Shown here in pieces: positions 11,116 to 24,119 of a stretch of DNA of 64,000 nucleotides (position 1 is its first letter; the number at the start of each line of letters is the position of its first letter). The position numbers and the translations under genes are program-made. The stretch is from Branchiostoma floridae. Taxonomy: Eukaryota > Chordata > Leptocardii > Amphioxiformes > Branchiostomatidae. The stretch spans positions 794,424-858,423 of the forward strand of contig NC_049990.1 in the NCBI RefSeq assembly GCF_000003815.2, given 5' to 3'. The notes under the pieces are model-generated. The model was not told where the DNA came from. It did not search any database and saw nothing but the letters and a program-made list of their open reading frames with translations.

Positions 11116-13839
11116 TCTGGTAGTGTGTTCTGTGGCAATATTTAGGCTCACAGAACACTCTCCAGGCCTACTGTCCACGGTCAGGTAGATATGAAGAAAA
11201 CGGTACTAAATAGAAAGTCCTTCAACTACGCCTAAAACACGTAAAAGAAACAGCAACAGCCGGAGCCGAACCTCTGTTTGGAAAGTATACAACAGAATGC
11301 AAAAGAAATAGATAAGAGTAACATTTGATTTTTGATTCTTAATTTTTCATTCATGATATTCTTATGCATATTGAAGCAAAAGAATAGAGTGTGTCATTCT
11401 GTGATGAGCCACTGATATGCCCAAAAGCAGTTACTCAAGCAACTGGATACTACAAATGTATTTTGGAAATGGTCAGAAGTTTCCGACAGCATCCACTATC
11501 TTTCACGATTGATTCTGTAGAGATCTGGACCGCTGTTATTTTCCCCGCCAACAACCAGGCGGTAAATGGAACAGCCCGGCCTGACGTGGCTGTTCCGACA
11601 AACGATCTCCGCCCCCCGCGCGTGTCGCCGCCTGAGCGCCTGGCTCAAGCGTGTACCAGGCCATGGAAACGCCGGCATCCACGAAATCGAGGCTTGTTTC
11701 AGGCGCAAGGGATGATGGGTACAAACTTGTGGCGGCAAAATTGAAATTTCTACTTCCTGCAGTTTGTTCTATACTGACGCATCGTAATGTAGGGGCATTG
11801 TGTTGGGTGCTTTCCTGATCAGTATTGAGCCAAACAATGTCGAAATATGATAAGGTCACTTTCCAAATTCGTCCCAGAAAAACAATGGAGTAAATGGGAA
11901 AAAAACAGATTTCCTGTGAAATAATTCCACTGTGAAAATCATCTAACGTTAATATTATGAATAACGTTAATACGAAAACATCAAAATTTTCAGCACAAAC
12001 TTTTCTAAGACTGTACATGAAAAAAAATGGAATGCAAATGAAGACAATAAATTTTAAGCACATGATAATAATTTTGATGTAACATTAAGGCCAGAGGTTT
12101 ATCAGAAAAATAGTGAAGAGGGAAAAACAGGTGTGGCCTGCATACAGTTTATTATGATAAAAAGGTGACATGGCATAGAGTATCTTCTTGTTTAAAGTAT
12201 AAATTCTATGTTTAAAACTTTTATTCATATTATTTTCCCAATATTATATTTCATAGATATCTCTTTATAGAATACTGTAGATTCATTCATTTGTACTACT
12301 GATATTGAATTTGATGTAACACATGTAGTTGGTAACAGACTTGCCAGGTTCATCTTACCATTTGTGCCTTAAACAATATCATTTAGTGTGCATCAGAAAA
12401 TATGTTTTAATGTGTGTCAAAAGAAATATACAAAAAGTGGTAACATACAATAGACCTAACATAAGGTGATGAAATGTAATATCAAACCAGTAGTTCCTAT
12501 TATAGTGATACTGATCACAATGCATCAGATATTACACAAAGTTGTCTAAGATATAAAGATACCACAGGGTAATATGCTGCACAATCCTTGTTTGCTAAGG
12601 CCCCTACAATTCCCTATGTATGGGGGAGAGGTATAGGAGCCTTGGTAATCTAACTAGGATAGCACACAGGCTAGGATATTCCTCCATGCCAAGGGAAAAG
12701 AAAACAATGGACACACAATAGATAAAGTACATTTGTTTCAGTCCTATACTAATGTCAATTCTACTATTTCAAGCTAATACAGATATACTATATATATTTT
12801 TCAAGTTACACTTTCAGGTAAGACATCATTGGTTCATAACATTGAGCATTACAATGCACAACAATACACTGTCTTTATCCAGCCTCCTTTCAATCAAAGA
12901 CAGTAGGGTAAAGTTGGAAAAGAGGTATAACAAATCATAGAAATAAATTACAAATCATCACCAATGCAAATAGTAAACACACAACTTAAATACACAGTAG
13001 CTATAAAATATGTATGTATTGATGTTTTCATTCAGTGAGTATTCCAGGTCTGTGAATCATAACAGGGTTGGTGAGAGAATCTGATGTAAGGCTGTATTGA
13101 ACTCCACAGTCCTGGTTCAGAGCAAACCAATAATTTTCTGTCCTTCAACTGGAAAATAAAGAGAGAGAGGATTGTGATTGTAAGTGCTTCTTTTCTTTCT
13201 GTTCATTGTCTTTCAACAAAGTTATCTATACTACTCAAATAATGTAAAAAAAAAAATCTGATTGCATAACATCAAACTAACATGGACAATAACATTTCTG
13301 TGCATACCCTTGAATGATTTGTATACATTTGTTGTTTTTGTTATGTTCATATTCAAAAATTTGAATCCTGAGTCATAGTTATTAGGAGCAATGAAGCTCT
13401 ATTATGAGGTGAAACATGTTTACAAGATCCAAACAGCCATGGATTAGAAACATTTCTTTACCATTCTTGGAAAATGGGGGAGGGGGGTTTGGCATGATAA
13501 AGCATTGTACACATATATATATATACTGCTGTAAGAACTGTAATCTAAGTATCTTACACTTATCAAAGTTTGATGCAGATATAGGTAACATTATGAACAT
13601 GTTAAGCTTATCCCAGTGCTTGAAGTTAAGACACTTTGAACAATACAACTGAAGAAAACAAAACTAAAGACAAGCAAGTCAATATTTCATTTCTGGATCA
13701 AAATTCAGCATCTCTGTACTTTTCAGGATATGTTGATGTAACATATACTAGTATGCATTCTTGTTTTCATTCACTTAAATTACACAGCTTACTTTTTTTG
13801 GAATTCATCCTACACACAGTGTACTTCACAAAGTGCAAA
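11116..13839. other. AT-rich intergenic DNA, no gene recognised
   Basis: Low-GC DNA with a fragment of the CAACTGGATATG family at 11425-11520 and a truncated CTCCAAGCA-family end near 11270. No exon with family similarity seen on either strand. Confidence 0.5.
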
Positions 13840-15310
13840 CAATATGGCTGCTGGCCCAAATTCAGGAAGGTTTGACTGTCTATAAAATACTAAAACAAAT
13901 GAGTGGATCTCTCCAATATACAGGCATATGTTAGAGTAATATGTGAAGTTATGTTTTAAATAACTTCGAAACAAATCAATTGATTTCTTTGAATCTATCC
14001 CAGTCATTACAGTTAGACTGCATATAGTGTAAACAATATGGCTGACCACAATTCAGGAAACTTTGACTGTCTATGATATCAAATCAAATGAGTGGATCTC
14101 TCCAATATGTAGGCATATTTTAGAGTGACATATGCAGTTATGTTTTCAATTACTTTGAAAAGAATCAATTGATTTCATTGAATTTATCCCAGTCCTTAAA
14201 CTGTATACAGTGTAAACAATATGGCTGACCAAAATTCAAGAAACTCTGACTGTCTATAATACTAAATCAAATGAGTGGATGTCTCCAATATCCAGGGGCA
14301 TATTAAAGTGATATATACAGGCATGTTTTTAATTACTTTGAAAATAGTTAATTGATTTTTTTGAAGTTATCTCAGTCATTAAACTTCACTTAGTATTAAC
14401 AATATGGCTGACCAAAAGTCTACAAACTTTGACTGTCAATATTTACAGATCAAATGAGTGGATCTCTCCAATATCCTGGAGTCTGGTAGAATGATATATG
14501 TAGTCATGTTTCAATATACTTTTTTTAAAAATCAATGCATTTTTTTAATTTCTCCCAGTCCTTGAAGGTCACACAGTGTAAACAATATTGCTAAGCAAAA
14601 TTCATGCAACTTTGGCAGTCTGTATTTCATGATCAAATAATCAAATCTCTCCAATATTCCAGAATATGTTAGAGTAGTTTATATAGGCATGATCTCAAAT
14701 ATTTTGAAGAGGATTAATTGATTTCTTTGAATTTATCCCAGTCCTTGAAGTTCACACAATGTAAACAATATTGCTAAGCAAAATTCATGCAACTTTGGCA
14801 GTCTGTATTTCATGATCAAATGAATGGATCTCTTCAATATTCTAAAATATGTTAGACTGATTTACGTACTCATGATCTAAATTACTTTGAAAAAGATTAG
14901 ATGATTTTTTTAAATTTCTCCCAGTCCATGAAGATGACACAGTGTAAACAATATTGCTGAGCAAAATTCAAGCAACTTTGGCAGTCTGTATTTCAGGATC
15001 AAATGAATGGATCTCTTCAATATTCTAGAATATGTTAGAGTGATTTAAGTACTCATGATGTAAATTACTTTGAAAAAGATAAATGGATTTTTTTTAATTT
15101 CTCCCAGTCCATGAAGATGACACAGTGTAAACAATATTGCTGGGCAAAATCCAAGCAACTTTGGCAGTCTGTATTTCAGGATCAAATGAATGGATCTCTC
15201 TGATATATTGAAGTATGTTGGTGTGATTTGTGTAGTCATGATCTAAATTACGTTCCAGAAAATTGATTGATTTTTTTGAATTTCTCCCAGTCCTTGAAGT
15301 TGACACACTT
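13840..15310 (+). repeat. About 183-bp satellite, eight diverged copies
   Basis: GTGTAAACAATAT(G/T)GCT(G/A)A recurs at about 14029, 14211, 14394, 14577, 14760, 14943 and 15126, close to 183 bases apart; a diverged first copy starts near 13845. Each unit carries CAAATGA(G/A)TGGATCTCT and TTTTGAATTTCTCCCAGTCC. Copies differ by tens of per cent in places, so the array is old. Confidence 0.9.
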
Positions 15311-16660
15311 TGTCTCCTTGGCTGCAGAGGGTGGGAGGGGGGCAAATACATTGTGCATTGAATTTTTCGAGATCTGCTGCATCGATTACTCTCAAATTTT
15401 TCGTGTGCTAGGGGTCCATGTAGTAGTATTGACAAAACGAGTTTAAATGCGATTTGGAGGTAACGTACTTTCTCAAGTCGAGATTGATGTCGCCAGAGGC
15501 TCCAACCTTATGTCTCATAGGGTATATTCGGTAGAAATTGGGCAATCGGCTCCTCATAGAAGTATCAATGGCATGAAAGATAAAGGACACACGTATCTCC
15601 CGCCTATACGTACCTTGTGCGTAGTCATCCATGACCATCCCGGTGAGCAGTGGTCTGTTTTCTTGCACCCACTTCGGGTTTCCACCAAGAGCCGCCATCT
15701 TGGATGGCGGCCATCTTGTAACAAGCCTAGTTAACCATAAAGCATTGCGCTTCCCCACCAGTGTACTTCTCACTATGGCTCAAGCCGTAACCTTGCGTGA
15801 TCTCGCGCGCTTCCGCGGGATTAGCGTTAAGACAACTCGCATTAGGCGCGCGGCGCCTTTAGAGCCGCTAATAGCCGCGCACGACACGGAAGGGGAGGGG
15901 GGGGGGGGCGCTAGGGGTGGAAATATGATGTAATATTTCATCGGAAACACATTTCTGTACATAACATCGTATCGCAGTCTAACTCCGACCCAAACTGACC
16001 GATTTCGGCACAACATTCCGCTAGTTATCATTGAAGATCGATGACACCTCAAGCTTGAAAATGACGCGGTCGTTATGGACAGGGACTTGGTCCTGTGCGG
16101 CCTAAATCTTAAGCGTTCGGGGCCAAAGGGAAAAAAATTTCGGGACCGAGGAAAAATCGGTTTGAAGAGGTGGTCGCTTGGCCATTTATGTTTGACTGTA
16201 GTAAAAAAGCAAAGCAGACGAGGGAAGCCTCGTCACCGAAACTGCTCTACGTTTAGTAGCTAGCGAAAAGGGAGAGCTAGTGGGTAGTACTGACTGAGGG
16301 TAACAGTAAAGAGAAAGCGATATTCATAGGGTTTTAATTCAACAAGGAGTGCATTTATAGCCTGGGCACTAGTACCATCCTCTGTCTTTCGGGGCTCCTT
16401 GTCCTGTTTTAGCGAGCTGTGCAAGGAGCTACGGTAGAAATAGGATAGTAGTGCTCAGGCATTTATAGAGTGTGAAGCCGTCTGCACAGAGAGAAGATCG
16501 TTTTCTGGTACCGGAGATGTGATCTGGAGACGAACCACGCAAACGTCCAAAAGAGTGGCCTGAGAACGCGGAGGATGAAAGTGCGTGAGGAGGTGTCTCA
16601 CTAAAGTTGAGGCCCCCATGGTGGTTATTTGTGTGTAGCGGCGAATACAGGCCCGGGTGG
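15311..16660. other. Intergenic, no gene recognised
   Basis: Includes GCCGCCATCTTGGATGGCGG near 15691, an imperfect palindrome with YY1-like cores, and a poly-G tract near 15895. Open frames here overlap on both strands and look fortuitous. Confidence 0.45.
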
Positions 16661-16664
16661 TTAG

Positions 16665-17110
16665 CGTGTAGTGGTAACGTGTAGCCTGTTACTATGCTGT
16701 ACAGGTGGCGTGCAGCCTGTTACTGTGCTGTACACGTGACGTGTAGCCTGTTACTGTACTGTACAGGTGACGTGTAGCCTGTTACTGTACTGTACAGGTG
16801 ACGTGTAGCCTGTTACTGTACTGTACAGGTGGTGTGTAGCCTGTTACTGTACTGTACAGGTGACGTGTAGCCTGTTACTGTACTGTACAGGTGACGTGTA
16901 GCCTGTTACTGTACTGTACAGGTGACGTGAAGCCTGTTACTGTGCTGTACAGGTGACGTGAAGCCTGTTACTGTGCTGTACAGGTGACGTGTAGCCTGTT
17001 ACTGTGTTGTACAGGTGACGTGTAGCCTGTTACTGTGCTGTACAGGTGACGTGTAGCCTGTTACTGTACTGTACAGGTGACGTGATGCTTGTTACTGTGC
17101 TGTACAGGCC
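16665..17110 (+). repeat. 31-bp minisatellite, about 13 copies
   Basis: The unit CCTGTTACTGTACTGTACAG GTGACGTGTAG repeats with a 31-base period (for example at 16747 and 16778). Each unit carries a CTGTACTGTACAG near-palindrome. Confidence 0.92.
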
Positions 17111-17400
17111 CGGTGGTTAGCGTGTAGCGGTGACGTGTAGCCTGTTACTGTACCGTACAGGCCCAGTGGTTAGCGTGCAAGTCGTGGCGTCCCTCTCGCG
17201 TATCTTAATCCCCTGAGCCGAGGAGATTATCCTAGTGACGTGAAGCCTGTTACCGTACTGTACAGGCCCCGTGGTTAGCGTGTAGTGGTGGTGACGTGTA
17301 GCCTGTAACTGTGCTGTACAGGCCCAGTGGTTAGCGTGCAAGTCGTGGCGTCCCTCTCGCGTATCTTAATCCCCTGAGCAGGGCGGATTATCCTGAGCCG
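17110..17400 (+). repeat. Higher-order duplication at the end of the 31-bp array
   Basis: GGCCCAGTGGTTAGCGTGCA followed by AGTCGTGGCGTCCCTCTCGC occurs at about 17159 and 17320, together with flanking single 31-bp units. Confidence 0.75.
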
Positions 17401-17479
17401 GGCGCGATGGCCCCCGATTGCCCAGGCGCCGCTCCAGCCCCGAGTCATCCCCGCTAAGTGTTCCCGCTGTTTCCTGGGG

Positions 17480-18030
17480 GACTCTGGCCGGGGAAAAGGT
17501 AACGGCGAAGGTGAAGGTAGTACCGTAGCCGTAGGGGCAGCGGGTTGATATCCGCTGTGCCCATCCCTGTCCTTCCACTTGTAACTGAAGTCAGATACCT
17601 TTTCTGAGGCTGTAGCTGAGCAGTGCCGGCCAGTGGGTTATTATCCACTGTGTTTAGGGCATGATACGGAGGCTAAAGGACTCTGGGGTAAAAGGTAACG
17701 GCGTAGCCGTAGGGGTAGTGGGTTGTTAATGTTATCCACTGTGTCTAGGCGGAGCCCATCCCTCTCCTTCCACTTGTAACTGAAGTCAGATTCTGAGGCT
17801 GTAGAGGCAGTGGGTTGCTATCCACTGTGTCTAGGGTACGGTATTGGGAGGTGAAACCCATCCCTCTCCTTCCACCACCTATACCTCTCTAACTGAAGTC
17901 AAATACCTATTCTGAAGCTGTAGGAGCAGTGGGCTGTTAATTGAACCCTCCTTGGTCTAGGGCATGATGTAGAGAGGCGGAGCCCAACCATCTCCTTTCA
18001 TTGTCTTTTACCTCCCCAACCGAAGTCAGG
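17480..18030 (+). repeat. Degenerate tandem repeat
   Basis: Segments CCATCCCTCTCCTTCCACTT, AACTGAAGTCAGATACC and CAGTGGGTTGTTATCCACTG recur four times at intervals of about 110-170 bases. Confidence 0.65.
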
Positions 18031-19395
18031 TACCCATTTGTCCACCTGGGTGGAGTGAGGAAAGTCGTGCGAAGTGTTCTCAATGACACAATATTCAATA
18101 ATGTCTAGCAAGGTACGCCAGCGATTCAACTCATGGTCTCTTGTCCGCTAGTCTCACCACTTAAGTCATCCTCCGACGCTGACGTCTTCCATGGCCAGCT
18201 AGCGAACTCCTGGTAAATTCAAAGACAATTCAATCTCTAGAACTGGATATTATCAAAATAAACGAAGACAACTTCAGGACGTTCTAAGCGACATCCATCA
18301 CCCTTCTTCAGCGTCACTAATGACCTGGATTACCTAAATGAGATCGTTGCACACTCGACTTTTTATTTAAGTTCTTATCATCATCTAATACGGGCCGACC
18401 GTAACCCCTGTTGAAAATCCCAAACGAAAAGCAAGTACTCCTCTCACAAATAACTTCAAGTCGCAGCTAGGAGGTCTGTGAAAGAGGCTAGATGTAGTTA
18501 GTAGTTAACATGCAGGTCGCGAGTTGAGGGGGGGGGGGGGGTGTTAAATGTCGGCGCGTGTTGAGCCGGGTTCCCCGCGTTTCCGCTCGGAAGTGTGAGA
18601 GACGGCGGTGCGGAGATCAGGGCGCGCCGCCCGGAGTTTACCCAACACGCGCCCAGCCGCCGCGCCCTGTCATCGCCCACCGCCGGCCTGTCGACAGACC
18701 CCGCCCGCCGGGAGGGCCGCCTAGTCCCCGCTAAGCCTCCGTGCGTGACGGACTAAAATCCTACATCAAGGCACCCGCCGCTTTCATAGCCTCCTTCCCA
18801 GGCCGTTTGGGAACACTGGTTCGTGATTTTCGACATTCACACGAAGACTGTAAATGCCAATCGGTACTTGGCATGTTTTATAGCTAATAAAGATTTCAGT
18901 ACTTGACCATTTCAATCACCATTTATGTGTCATGAGAATGGGATAAGTCAGAGACAAAGACTGACCACCCGACATCTGCTTGGAGATAGTGACAGGGAGA
19001 TCTTTGTAGCGGTTCTGTGGCCATTCCGTCTGTGATGGTCCACATAAACCGCTACAAACACGCTACAAAGCGGCGGAGCGCCAGAGGTTCCTGTTGAAGT
19101 GATCTGTCGATGTTTTGCACGCGAAGAACGTAAATCTCAGGTGATGTCCTCAGGTGTTGGGATCAAAGGCACCGCCCGGCTCAGGTGTCCTCCTTGTCTT
19201 ACGCCGTCGGCAGGTGAGAGGACAGGTATGACCACCCTGGGTGTCATCCTTAGAAGGACACATTTTCGTCTGGAGGAAGCGGAAATTCAATAAAAGTTTT
19301 TTTTAGCATGTTGGCCTAACTTGGCCAACACACTTTTCTTCTGAAAGAGTAGAAGAAGAAATTGCCTTTATCTTCCTTTTTGCAACTTTGCCCAA
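18031..19395. other. Intergenic, no gene recognised
   Basis: Mixed composition with a poly-G tract near 18528 and a GC-rich block at 18560-18740. No exon recognised. Confidence 0.45.
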
Positions 19396-19439
19396 TCAAT
19401 GTTCTTTCAAACTGTACAATATCTAATGGTCTCTATCTC

Positions 19440-19667
19440 TACTATCCGTATGTCACCATCATCATCATCATCATCCGGGCGTGCTGGTTGCACGGATAGC
19501 CATGACTCTCTTCCTCCATCCTTCCCTAGCCTCCATAGCCTTGGGCAGTTCTTCAGTCGAGCAGCCAGTATCTTCACAAAGTTGACGTACATATGTTTTG
19601 AGTGGTCTACCTCTGCTTGCATGACCATGTTTGGGTGACCACAGCAGAACGTCACTAATGATCTCAT
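19440..19667 (-). pseudogene. 3' end of a LINE retrotransposon ORF with GAT-repeat tail
   Basis: The minus-strand translation reads GHPNMVMQAEVDHSKHMYVN, then ARLKNCPRLWRLGKDGGRES and QPARPDDDDDD. This resembles the extreme C terminus of animal non-LTR retrotransposon ORF2 proteins, decayed, followed by a (GAT)n simple tail as in RTE/L2-type elements. Only the end is present. Confidence 0.5.
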
Positions 19668-20261
19668 CTTATGTCACCACGTGCTGTACTTATGCAAAAC
19701 GACGTACATTTTGGACATGATGTATTGATGTAATTAACAGTAGGGGAATATTCTTCCATTGCCTCGATTCTATAACGTATAACTACAGCACGTATACGGA
19801 AGACCTGCGAGCCCAGGATTGTCAAATTTGAAGATGATCAAAGAAATATCGACTGAACTTTTTCACCTTCGCTTCTTAGCGCCAAAGTTATGTGAGAAAA
19901 CTAAAGTACAATTTCTCGAAGAAGAAGAAGACAATGACATCTCCACTTCTCGTCCGGGGAGCCTCGCGCGTCTTAAGTCCGTGTCATTACGCCAAGACGT
20001 GGATGGATGGCGCCTTAAGAAGGCAGAAATCCCCGCTGTCTGGGCGCGGCGGCCGATGGCGTCGCCGTGGAGCGGCGGATCCGGACGTCTGAGGAGGCAA
20101 TCCGGACGTCTGAGGAGGCATTAGGAACAAAGGTGCGCGGCGCGGCAGCCGCTAATTTCGCGCCATTGACGTGTGCCGCGGCTGGTGACACCGCCCGACC
20201 TCCAGCTGGCGCGATACGTCACTAACGAGGCGCCGGCTCAGACTGCAATGTCATTTTTAAA

Positions 20262-20420
20262 CAATATTTCATCAGTTTTCATCCAGCAGTTTTCTTCACA
20301 ATGTCAGTGACGAAAGACGCCGGATGGCTGTCTGAAACGTCTTACCGAGTCCAAACTCATATCCAGTTGCTTGAGCAATTGCCTTTGGGCAATCTTATTA
20401 CCTGGATGTCTAACATTCAT
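20262..20420. mobile_element. CAACTGGATATG-family MITE copy (inverse orientation)
   Basis: Contains CATATCCAGTTGCTTGAGCA and ATTACCTGGATGTCTAACAT, the inverse of the form seen at 30765. Confidence 0.55.
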
Positions 20421-21357
20421 TGACATAATTCATCGGTGTGTTCAAGCCAAGAGAACTCTGATCTTGCTTCGTTAGCCGTCAGCTGGACGGACGTCAACAC
20501 TACGCCTAGGAATGAAGCGTGATTTCAAGGCGATCCCTCTCCGTGCCACAGCCTTGTCAAGTGGTCCAGACGAGTGTCGGCTCGGTTAGGTAAATTTCCT
20601 TGGAGATCCAGAGAAAAACAAAAGACCCAGCCAAACTTCTAAACCCCCGGAAGTCTTGAAGTTTCTTGGCGCGCCGTCAGATTTACAAGGTCGGCGGCGC
20701 GGCGGCGAGAGAGACGGCGGCCCCGGTGGTCCCTAACCCCGACCGGGCCTAAACGTCGCCCCGCCCCGCACCATGACAGGCACCGGGCCCTGGTGGTCCG
20801 TAACCGCCGTGTCTTCGTATTAAAGCCTCAACAAGGTAGTTGGGGAGGTTGTACCAGTCCACAATTTCTCCAAGCGGATGTAACGATCGGTTTATTCTCG
20901 GTGTTTCACGTCTATTTTTACAGCTTCTAGTACCCTTTTCTAGATCAGAAGGCGAACCAACACGACATGTGTAACGATAAAGCTGTTGACACAAACTGTC
21001 GTACGATAGTTATCGTGGTGGGACGCTTGTCGTACGACAGTCATTGTTTGTTTGCTCTTCTGTTTTGATTTTTTTCTTAACAGGGGCTGAGTTAAATCCT
21101 ACAGCCTGCATGCCAGACCGTGGACTAGGTAATATCAGGGTAACTCAAGGACTCAATAGCTTTGGAGGCCTGTTGTAGAATTTCCTTGGAGACGAATTGC
21201 CTTGGCCTGTGTCTAGTCTGATTAAAACTAGCTTATAGCAGCCCGTCCAACATCCACCAGCCTCCTCTGCGGGGAGGGGCGAGTTACAGCCCTGGACAGC
21301 AGAGTTTGCATCACACAGACTAGCCTGTGTCGACCTTGGAAACAGTCTGACATACAT

Positions 21358-21580
21358 AGCCTCTACCAGGCTTCGTGGATCGGTGGTCTAATTGTAGAAA
21401 TTGGACAAATAAAGTCTATAGTACGCTAGGGGAGTTAGCCGACCAGAAGAGTACGTTTCCTCACCACGAAGCCAGTGCGGGGTCGCTATGTTCTTTGAAG
21501 TCCACTAATCGCTATCTAATAGGTGCGAAGTGGTTTATTGCTTTCCACGGAGCCTGGAAGAGGCTACGACATACAGGCCA
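21358..21580. mobile_element. Foldback MITE, TAGCCTCTACCAGGCT family, copy 1
   Basis: The left end ATAGCCTCTACCAGGCTTCG and the inverse of the right end (CGGAGCCTGGAAGAGGCTA) form imperfect inverted repeats. Related copies lie at 23897-24090 and 54238-54356. Confidence 0.65.
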
Positions 21581-22084
21581 TTCTCCATAGAGTGTGATAG
21601 CCTGGTGACGTGCTCCCCTGAGCTGCCTTGCTGCTGCCGGGAGTTTGGCGCTTTGCCAGGCGGCCCGGCGCGCGCGTGTGGCCGCGGGCCGCCGCGCTGA
21701 TTTACGGGGTGACAAGTCTCCGGCAGGCTCGGTGGCGTCTCGCGTGGCCCCGCGGGCAGGAGGCGGGATTAACGCCGGTCTGGCGGCGTCACGGAACGGC
21801 GCGCTGCAGTTTGTTAGCGCCCCGGAGGCGTCTCTGCAATCATCGCGCCGACACTCCCTCCTAAACACGCACTTACCCCGGTCATTCCGCCGGTACGGGA
21901 CAGGGCAACGCAGTCTACTGGTTACAGGCACCTCTCCTAAACACGCACTTACCCCGGTCATTCCGCAGCCACGGGACAGGGAAACGCAGTCTCCGGGTGC
22001 ACGTCACATCTCTGTCCCGATTTGCACCAAACATCTCGCAGTTTCTACCTTGTCTTCACCCTACTATCCGTCCTACACTTCGTT

Positions 22085-22215
22085 TAACCCTGCATGTACT
22101 CTTCTCTTCTCTTCTCTACTCTCTACTCTACTCTACTCGACTCGACTCGACTCGACTCGACTCTACTCTACTCTACTCTACTAGTTATAATACTCTTCTC
22201 TTCTCTGCTCTATTT
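22085..22215 (+). repeat. (CTCTA/CTCGA)n pentanucleotide tract
   Basis: Low-complexity CTCTT, CTCTA and CTCGA units; the open frames across it are artefacts. Confidence 0.9.
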
Positions 22216-22479
22216 TACTCTACTCATGGCCATGGGGTCATAGAATTAGAAATGCTCATGTTTCAAAACACAACAGTTGCCGAGAGTCCTCCAAAGATTT
22301 TTCTTATTTTTCAACCTTTCCTACATAAGACATTAGTCCAAAAATGAAAGAACCAAGAAATCCGAACGGTGTGGCCTGCCCGCGAAGCTGATTACGCCAA
22401 CACCACCCCCCCCCCCTCTCACGCCTTGATGCGTATTGATTTCCCGGCCGGCTCAGACACGCTGATGAGCCGGCGGGAC

Positions 22480-22605
22480 CTGCGCTGAGCCGCCGACACC
22501 CCGGGATGATCTGTCCGCTGATTGGGGCCGCCCGCTCGATGCTGAGACGCCGACACTCCGGGATGATCTGTCCGCTGATTGGGGCCGCCCGCTCGATGCG
22601 CCGCC
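22480..22605 (+). repeat. 60-bp tandem duplication
   Basis: CCGGGATGATCTGTCCGCTG followed by ATTGGGGCCGCCCGCTCGAT occurs twice about 60 bases apart. Confidence 0.9.
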
Positions 22606-22719
22606 CGCGCAAGGCTCCCTCAAGGCGCCACCAAATTAACAAAAAAAGTTTTTAAAGTTTTTTCCTTCATCGGAAACCGCCGAAAAACATCGACCGGCCG
22701 AGCGGCAGACATCGATCCA

Positions 22720-23330
22720 CGCGGGATCAATAACGAGAGAGATAACGACGGGGACAGGGCGGGAGGGACAGGGACAATCGGTCACACCAGGCCATGAGTA
22801 TCGCAACAGTAACGCAGTAGTTACGCATCAATAGCGTATTGCTAACGCCAAACATGGGCCCGCAGAGTTGAAGGCACCGAGCATTCATGGATCAGTAATG
22901 AGAGAGATAAGGGCCGGAGGGACAGGGACAATCGGTCACACCAGGCCCTGAGTAACGCGTCCCTGATGCCATTGTAACGCGGCAGTAACGCAGTGGTGAC
23001 GCATCAACATGGTGACAACCTCAACGTTGACATCGACCCTTGAACGAGAGAGATAGCAAGGGAGGGACAGGGACAATCGCCCACCTGCCCTACCTGCGCA
23101 TCCCTAACGCTACACTAACGCAGTGGTAACGCACACGTAGCGCATTGCTAACAATGAACTGCCGAGCTGCTGACATCGAGTCTTCGTGGATCAATGATGA
23201 TAGTGGAAAGGGCGGGAGGGGGACAGGGGCAGTCGGGTCAGAGGCCCTGAATATCGGTCAGGGCCCTGAGTAACGCATCCATAACACGACAATAACGCAG
23301 CGGTGACGCACCCACAGCGCACGTCAGTTT
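22720..23330 (+). repeat. Degenerate repeat, about 120-150 bp units, four copies
   Basis: Each copy has GAGGGACAGGGACAATCG, then a run of spaced TAACGC segments and a variant of GACATCGA. Confidence 0.7.
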
Positions 23331-23331
23331 T

Positions 23332-23893
23332 ACAATCAAACCTGCCACACGGGCCGTCCGGTGTAGCAATCAAACCTGCCACACGGGCCGTCCGGTGTAG
23401 CAATCAAACCTGCCACACGGGCCGTCCGGTGTAGCAATCAAACCTGCCACACGGGCCGTCCGGTGTAGCAATCAAACCTGTCACACGGACCGTGCGGTGT
23501 AGCAATCAAACCGCCACACGGGCCGTCCGGTGTAGCAATCAAACCTGCCACACGGACCGCCCGGTGTAGCAATCAAACCTGCCACACGGGCCGTGCGGTG
23601 TAGCAATCAAACCGCCACACGGGCCGTCCGGTGTAGCAATCAAACCTGCCACACGGGCCGTCCGGTGTAGCAATCAAACCTGCCACACGGGCCGTCCGGT
23701 GTAGCAATCAAACCTGCCACACGGGCCGTCCGGTGTAGCAATCAAACCTGCCACACGGACCGTCCGGTGTGGCAATCAAACCTGCCACACGGGCCGTCCG
23801 GTGTAGCAATCAAACCTGCCACACGGGCCGTCCGGTGTAGCAATCAAACCTGCCACACGGGCCGTCCGGTGTAGCAATCAAACCTGCCACACT
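23332..23893 (+). repeat. 34-bp minisatellite, about 16 copies
   Basis: The unit AATCAAACCTGCCACACGGG CCGTCCGGTGTAGC repeats head to tail with few substitutions. CACACGGGCCGTCCGGTGT forms an internal near-palindrome. There are no unique spacers. Confidence 0.95.
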
Positions 23894-23896
23894 CAA

Positions 23897-24090
23897 GGCA
23901 TAGCCTCTACCAGGCTCCGCGGATCGCTGGTCAAATAGTAGAAACTGGACTGGAATAATTTAGGGGGAGTAGTATGCTAGGGGAGTCGGTCGGCCAGAGG
24001 AATCAGTACGAGACCAATTTAGTCCTATTTAGTACAACTTCTACCAGTATTTGACAAGTGCTCCGCGGAGCCTGCTATAGGCTATGCATG
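23897..24090. mobile_element. Foldback MITE inserted in the 34-bp array, copy 2
   Basis: The ends GCATAGCCTCTACCAGGCTC and GAGCCTGCTATAGGCTATGC are inverse with two mismatches. The 34-bp unit resumes on the right (GGACCGTCCGGTGTAGCAAT), so the element landed in the satellite. Confidence 0.8.
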
Positions 24091-24119
24091 GCGGACCGTC
24101 CGGTGTAGCAATCAAACCC

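Noticed and set aside
21645-22184. 179-codon open frame
   Set aside because: Spans GC-rich DNA, a foldback border and a CTCTA tract; no coding signal.
23332-23893. CRISPR-like array
   Set aside because: Units are contiguous with no unique spacers, and the DNA is animal.
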